Source of the DNA: Cellvibrio sp.
Lineage (GTDB): Bacteria; Pseudomonadota; Gammaproteobacteria; Pseudomonadales; Cellvibrionaceae
DNA length: 64,000 nucleotides
Direction: 5' to 3'
NCBI GenBank assembly: GCA_016712405.1
Contig: JADJRD010000001.1
Location: 806,001-870,000, forward strand
Below are positions 62,817 to 64,000 of this stretch, piece after piece (within the stretch, counting starts at the first letter, position 1; the number at the start of each line of letters is the position of its first letter). A program made the translations under genes and the position numbers. The notes under the pieces are model-generated. The model ran no database searches. It saw nothing but the letters and a program-made list of their open reading frames with translations, and was not told the DNA's origin.

Positions 62817-63668
62817 ATGAAACGCGAACTCGCCAATGTTATCCAAGGCCGTGAAACCAGCGACGGTGCAGGTGTCAAAATCAAGCGCAGTATTGGTCAA
62901 CATCAACACACCAGACTGGATCCTTTTTTAATGCTGGACGAATTCGGCAGTCAATCCGCTGATGATTACATTGCCGGCTTTCCTTCACACCCACATCGCG
63001 GCTTTGAAACCGTGACCTATATGCTCGAAGGCCACATGCTGCATGAGGATCATATGGGCAACAAAGGTCATTTAAAAAACGGTGACGTGCAATGGATGAC
63101 TGCTGGGAAAGGAATTATTCACTCAGAAATGCCACAACAGGAAGAAGGCGTGATGCGTGGTTTTCAATTATGGATTAATTTACCCGCAGCCGAAAAAATG
63201 AAACCTGCGCATTATCGCGATATTCCGAGCGCAGAAATTCCTGTTGCTGATTTACCTCAGGGCGGCACCATCAAAGTGATTGCCAATCAGGCAACTATTA
63301 ACCATCAGATTATTGAAGGCCCTATTCAAGGTTTAACCACCGAAGCAATTTATTGGGATTTGCATTTACCGAAAGACAAGTCTTTCACTCATTCAATTCC
63401 CGAAAACCATCACTCGATGATTTACGTTTACGAAGGATCTGTCGCAATTGGGGATCAAAAAAGTCCACTGAAAAAAGGCAACGCGGGTGTATTAACAATA
63501 GGTGATCAATTGGATATTACTGCACTGGAAGCAGAGACTCGCTTTTTGGTTTTGTCCGGCAAACCGCTAAACGAATCGATTGCACAATACGGTCCATTTG
63601 TTATGAACACCAACGATGAAATCGAACAGGCGATTCGGGATTATCGTGCAGGGGTTTTAACCGATTAA
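62817..63668 (+). CDS. Pirin-family protein
   Basis: The 283-residue bicupin has the pirin signature: FPSHPHRGFETVTYMLEGHM with the metal-binding His pair, and GDVQWMTAGKGIIHSEMPQ with further His and Glu. The second cupin (HHSMIYVYEGSVAIGDQ) lacks the full metal set. Bacterial pirins act as quercetinases or redox-linked regulators. Divergent to the LysR gene. Confidence 0.9.
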   Translation: MKRELANVIQGRETSDGAGVKIKRSIGQHQHTRLDPFLMLDEFGSQSADDYIAGFPSHPHRGFETVTYMLEGHMLHEDHMGNKGHLKNGDVQWMTAGKGIIHSEMPQQEEGVMRGFQLWINLPAAEKMKPAHYRDIPSAEIPVADLPQGGTIKVIANQATINHQIIEGPIQGLTTEAIYWDLHLPKDKSFTHSIPENHHSMIYVYEGSVAIGDQKSPLKKGNAGVLTIGDQLDITALEAETRFLVLSGKPLNESIAQYGPFVMNTNDEIEQAIRDYRAGVLTD

Positions 63669-63694
63669 TTCCATAAATTGCACACCAGCTGTTT

Positions 63695-64000
63695 TCATTC
63701 AATCGCTTCCAAAACGGCTTGGTGGGTTTTGTTGACACGCATATTAGAAAAATTAAACGCGAGCATCGCATAATCAGCCAACAATTCAATATCGGGATAT
63801 TTCGTTCGGGTATTTTTTAAATAACACACCTTTCCAACAGTCGATTCTTTTTTGTAATTGAGATACACATGCTCTAAAGGTGGCTTAATTAATTCCCGTC
63901 GTAAATTTTTAAAACTGGGTGAAAATATAGCATCCCTAAAACTATGCTCACCATAAACAAACTCTCCATGAATATAGGGAATGGATACACAAGCACTGAC
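63695..64000 (-). CDS. C-terminal part of an unrecognised protein, cut by window edge
   Basis: An open minus-strand frame without stop enters from the right edge and ends at 63695. It reads YIHGEFVYGEHSFRDAIFS, then LEHVYLNYKKESTVGKVCYL and ends THQAVLEAIE. About 101 residues are visible; composition is that of a normal soluble protein. No family is recognised. Confidence 0.6.
   Translation of the reverse strand, partial: VSACVSIPYIHGEFVYGEHSFRDAIFSPSFKNLRRELIKPPLEHVYLNYKKESTVGKVCYLKNTRTKYPDIELLADYAMLAFNFSNMRVNKTHQAVLEAIE

Overview
The window reads as chromosomal DNA of a gammaproteobacterium of the Cellvibrio type (Cellvibrionales/Pseudomonas-like gene order, low-to-middle GC). The reasons are conserved clusters also known from pseudomonads (moxR-DUF58-tgpA; lexA-sulA-small protein-fadA-fadB; hda-DUF2066; ppk/ppx; fliT-fliS beside rlmL) combined with plant-polysaccharide genes (GH43 with a CBM6-like end, GH3 beta-glucosidase beside glucokinase). 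No tRNA, rRNA or CRISPR array was seen.

Layout. 0-4.4 kb: start of a secreted protein, a REC-REC-degenerate GGDEF regulator, an EamA transporter and RhlB. 4.6-8.4 kb: MoxR ATPase, a DUF58 protein (frameshifted) and the TgpA transglutaminase. 8.4-14.2 kb: a zinc-acquisition locus with Zur, a perfect Zur-box palindrome, a His-rich ZnuD-like TonB receptor, a His-rich lipoprotein resembling AztD-type zinc chaperones, and a COG0523 GTPase; two copies of a GC-rich inverted-repeat element bracket the lipoprotein gene. 14.2-24.0 kb is the accessory part: decayed small genes, GH43, a 1544-bp IS5-like element with 17-bp terminal inverted repeats and a 4-bp target duplication inside a ClpP-like periplasmic protein gene, a transmembrane winged-helix/TPR regulator, and a two-domain formylglycine-generating-enzyme-like protein. 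The stretch is bounded by direct repeats derived from the 3' end of a YgjP-like peptidase gene. 24-34.4 kb: YgjP-like peptidase, second COG0523 GTPase, TrhO, BolA, an internally deleted dgkA, PAP2 phosphatase, glycosyltransferase, GH3 and glucokinase sharing a LacI-type operator. 34.4-46.9 kb: solute-binding-like protein, RlmL, FliT, FliS, LexA, SulA, GST, FadA, FadB, regulators, malic enzyme. 47-64 kb: ValS, a small secreted protein and hydrolase, Coa1-like protein, Ppk/Ppx, methyltransferase, Hda, DUF2066 protein, membrane proteins, UvrB, LysR and pirin.

A major feature of the sequence itself is that many otherwise well-conserved genes (DUF58, GH43, fadB, ppk, hydrolase, solute-binding protein and others) are broken by single-base shifts, often in runs of A or T, and two by TGA where tryptophan is expected. 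Several breaks are exactly repaired by adding or removing one base in a homopolymer. This looks more like residual consensus error than wholesale gene decay, although the IS-interrupted gene, the dgkA deletion and the peptidase-gene relic look real. Frameshifted genes are listed as pseudogene with that caveat.
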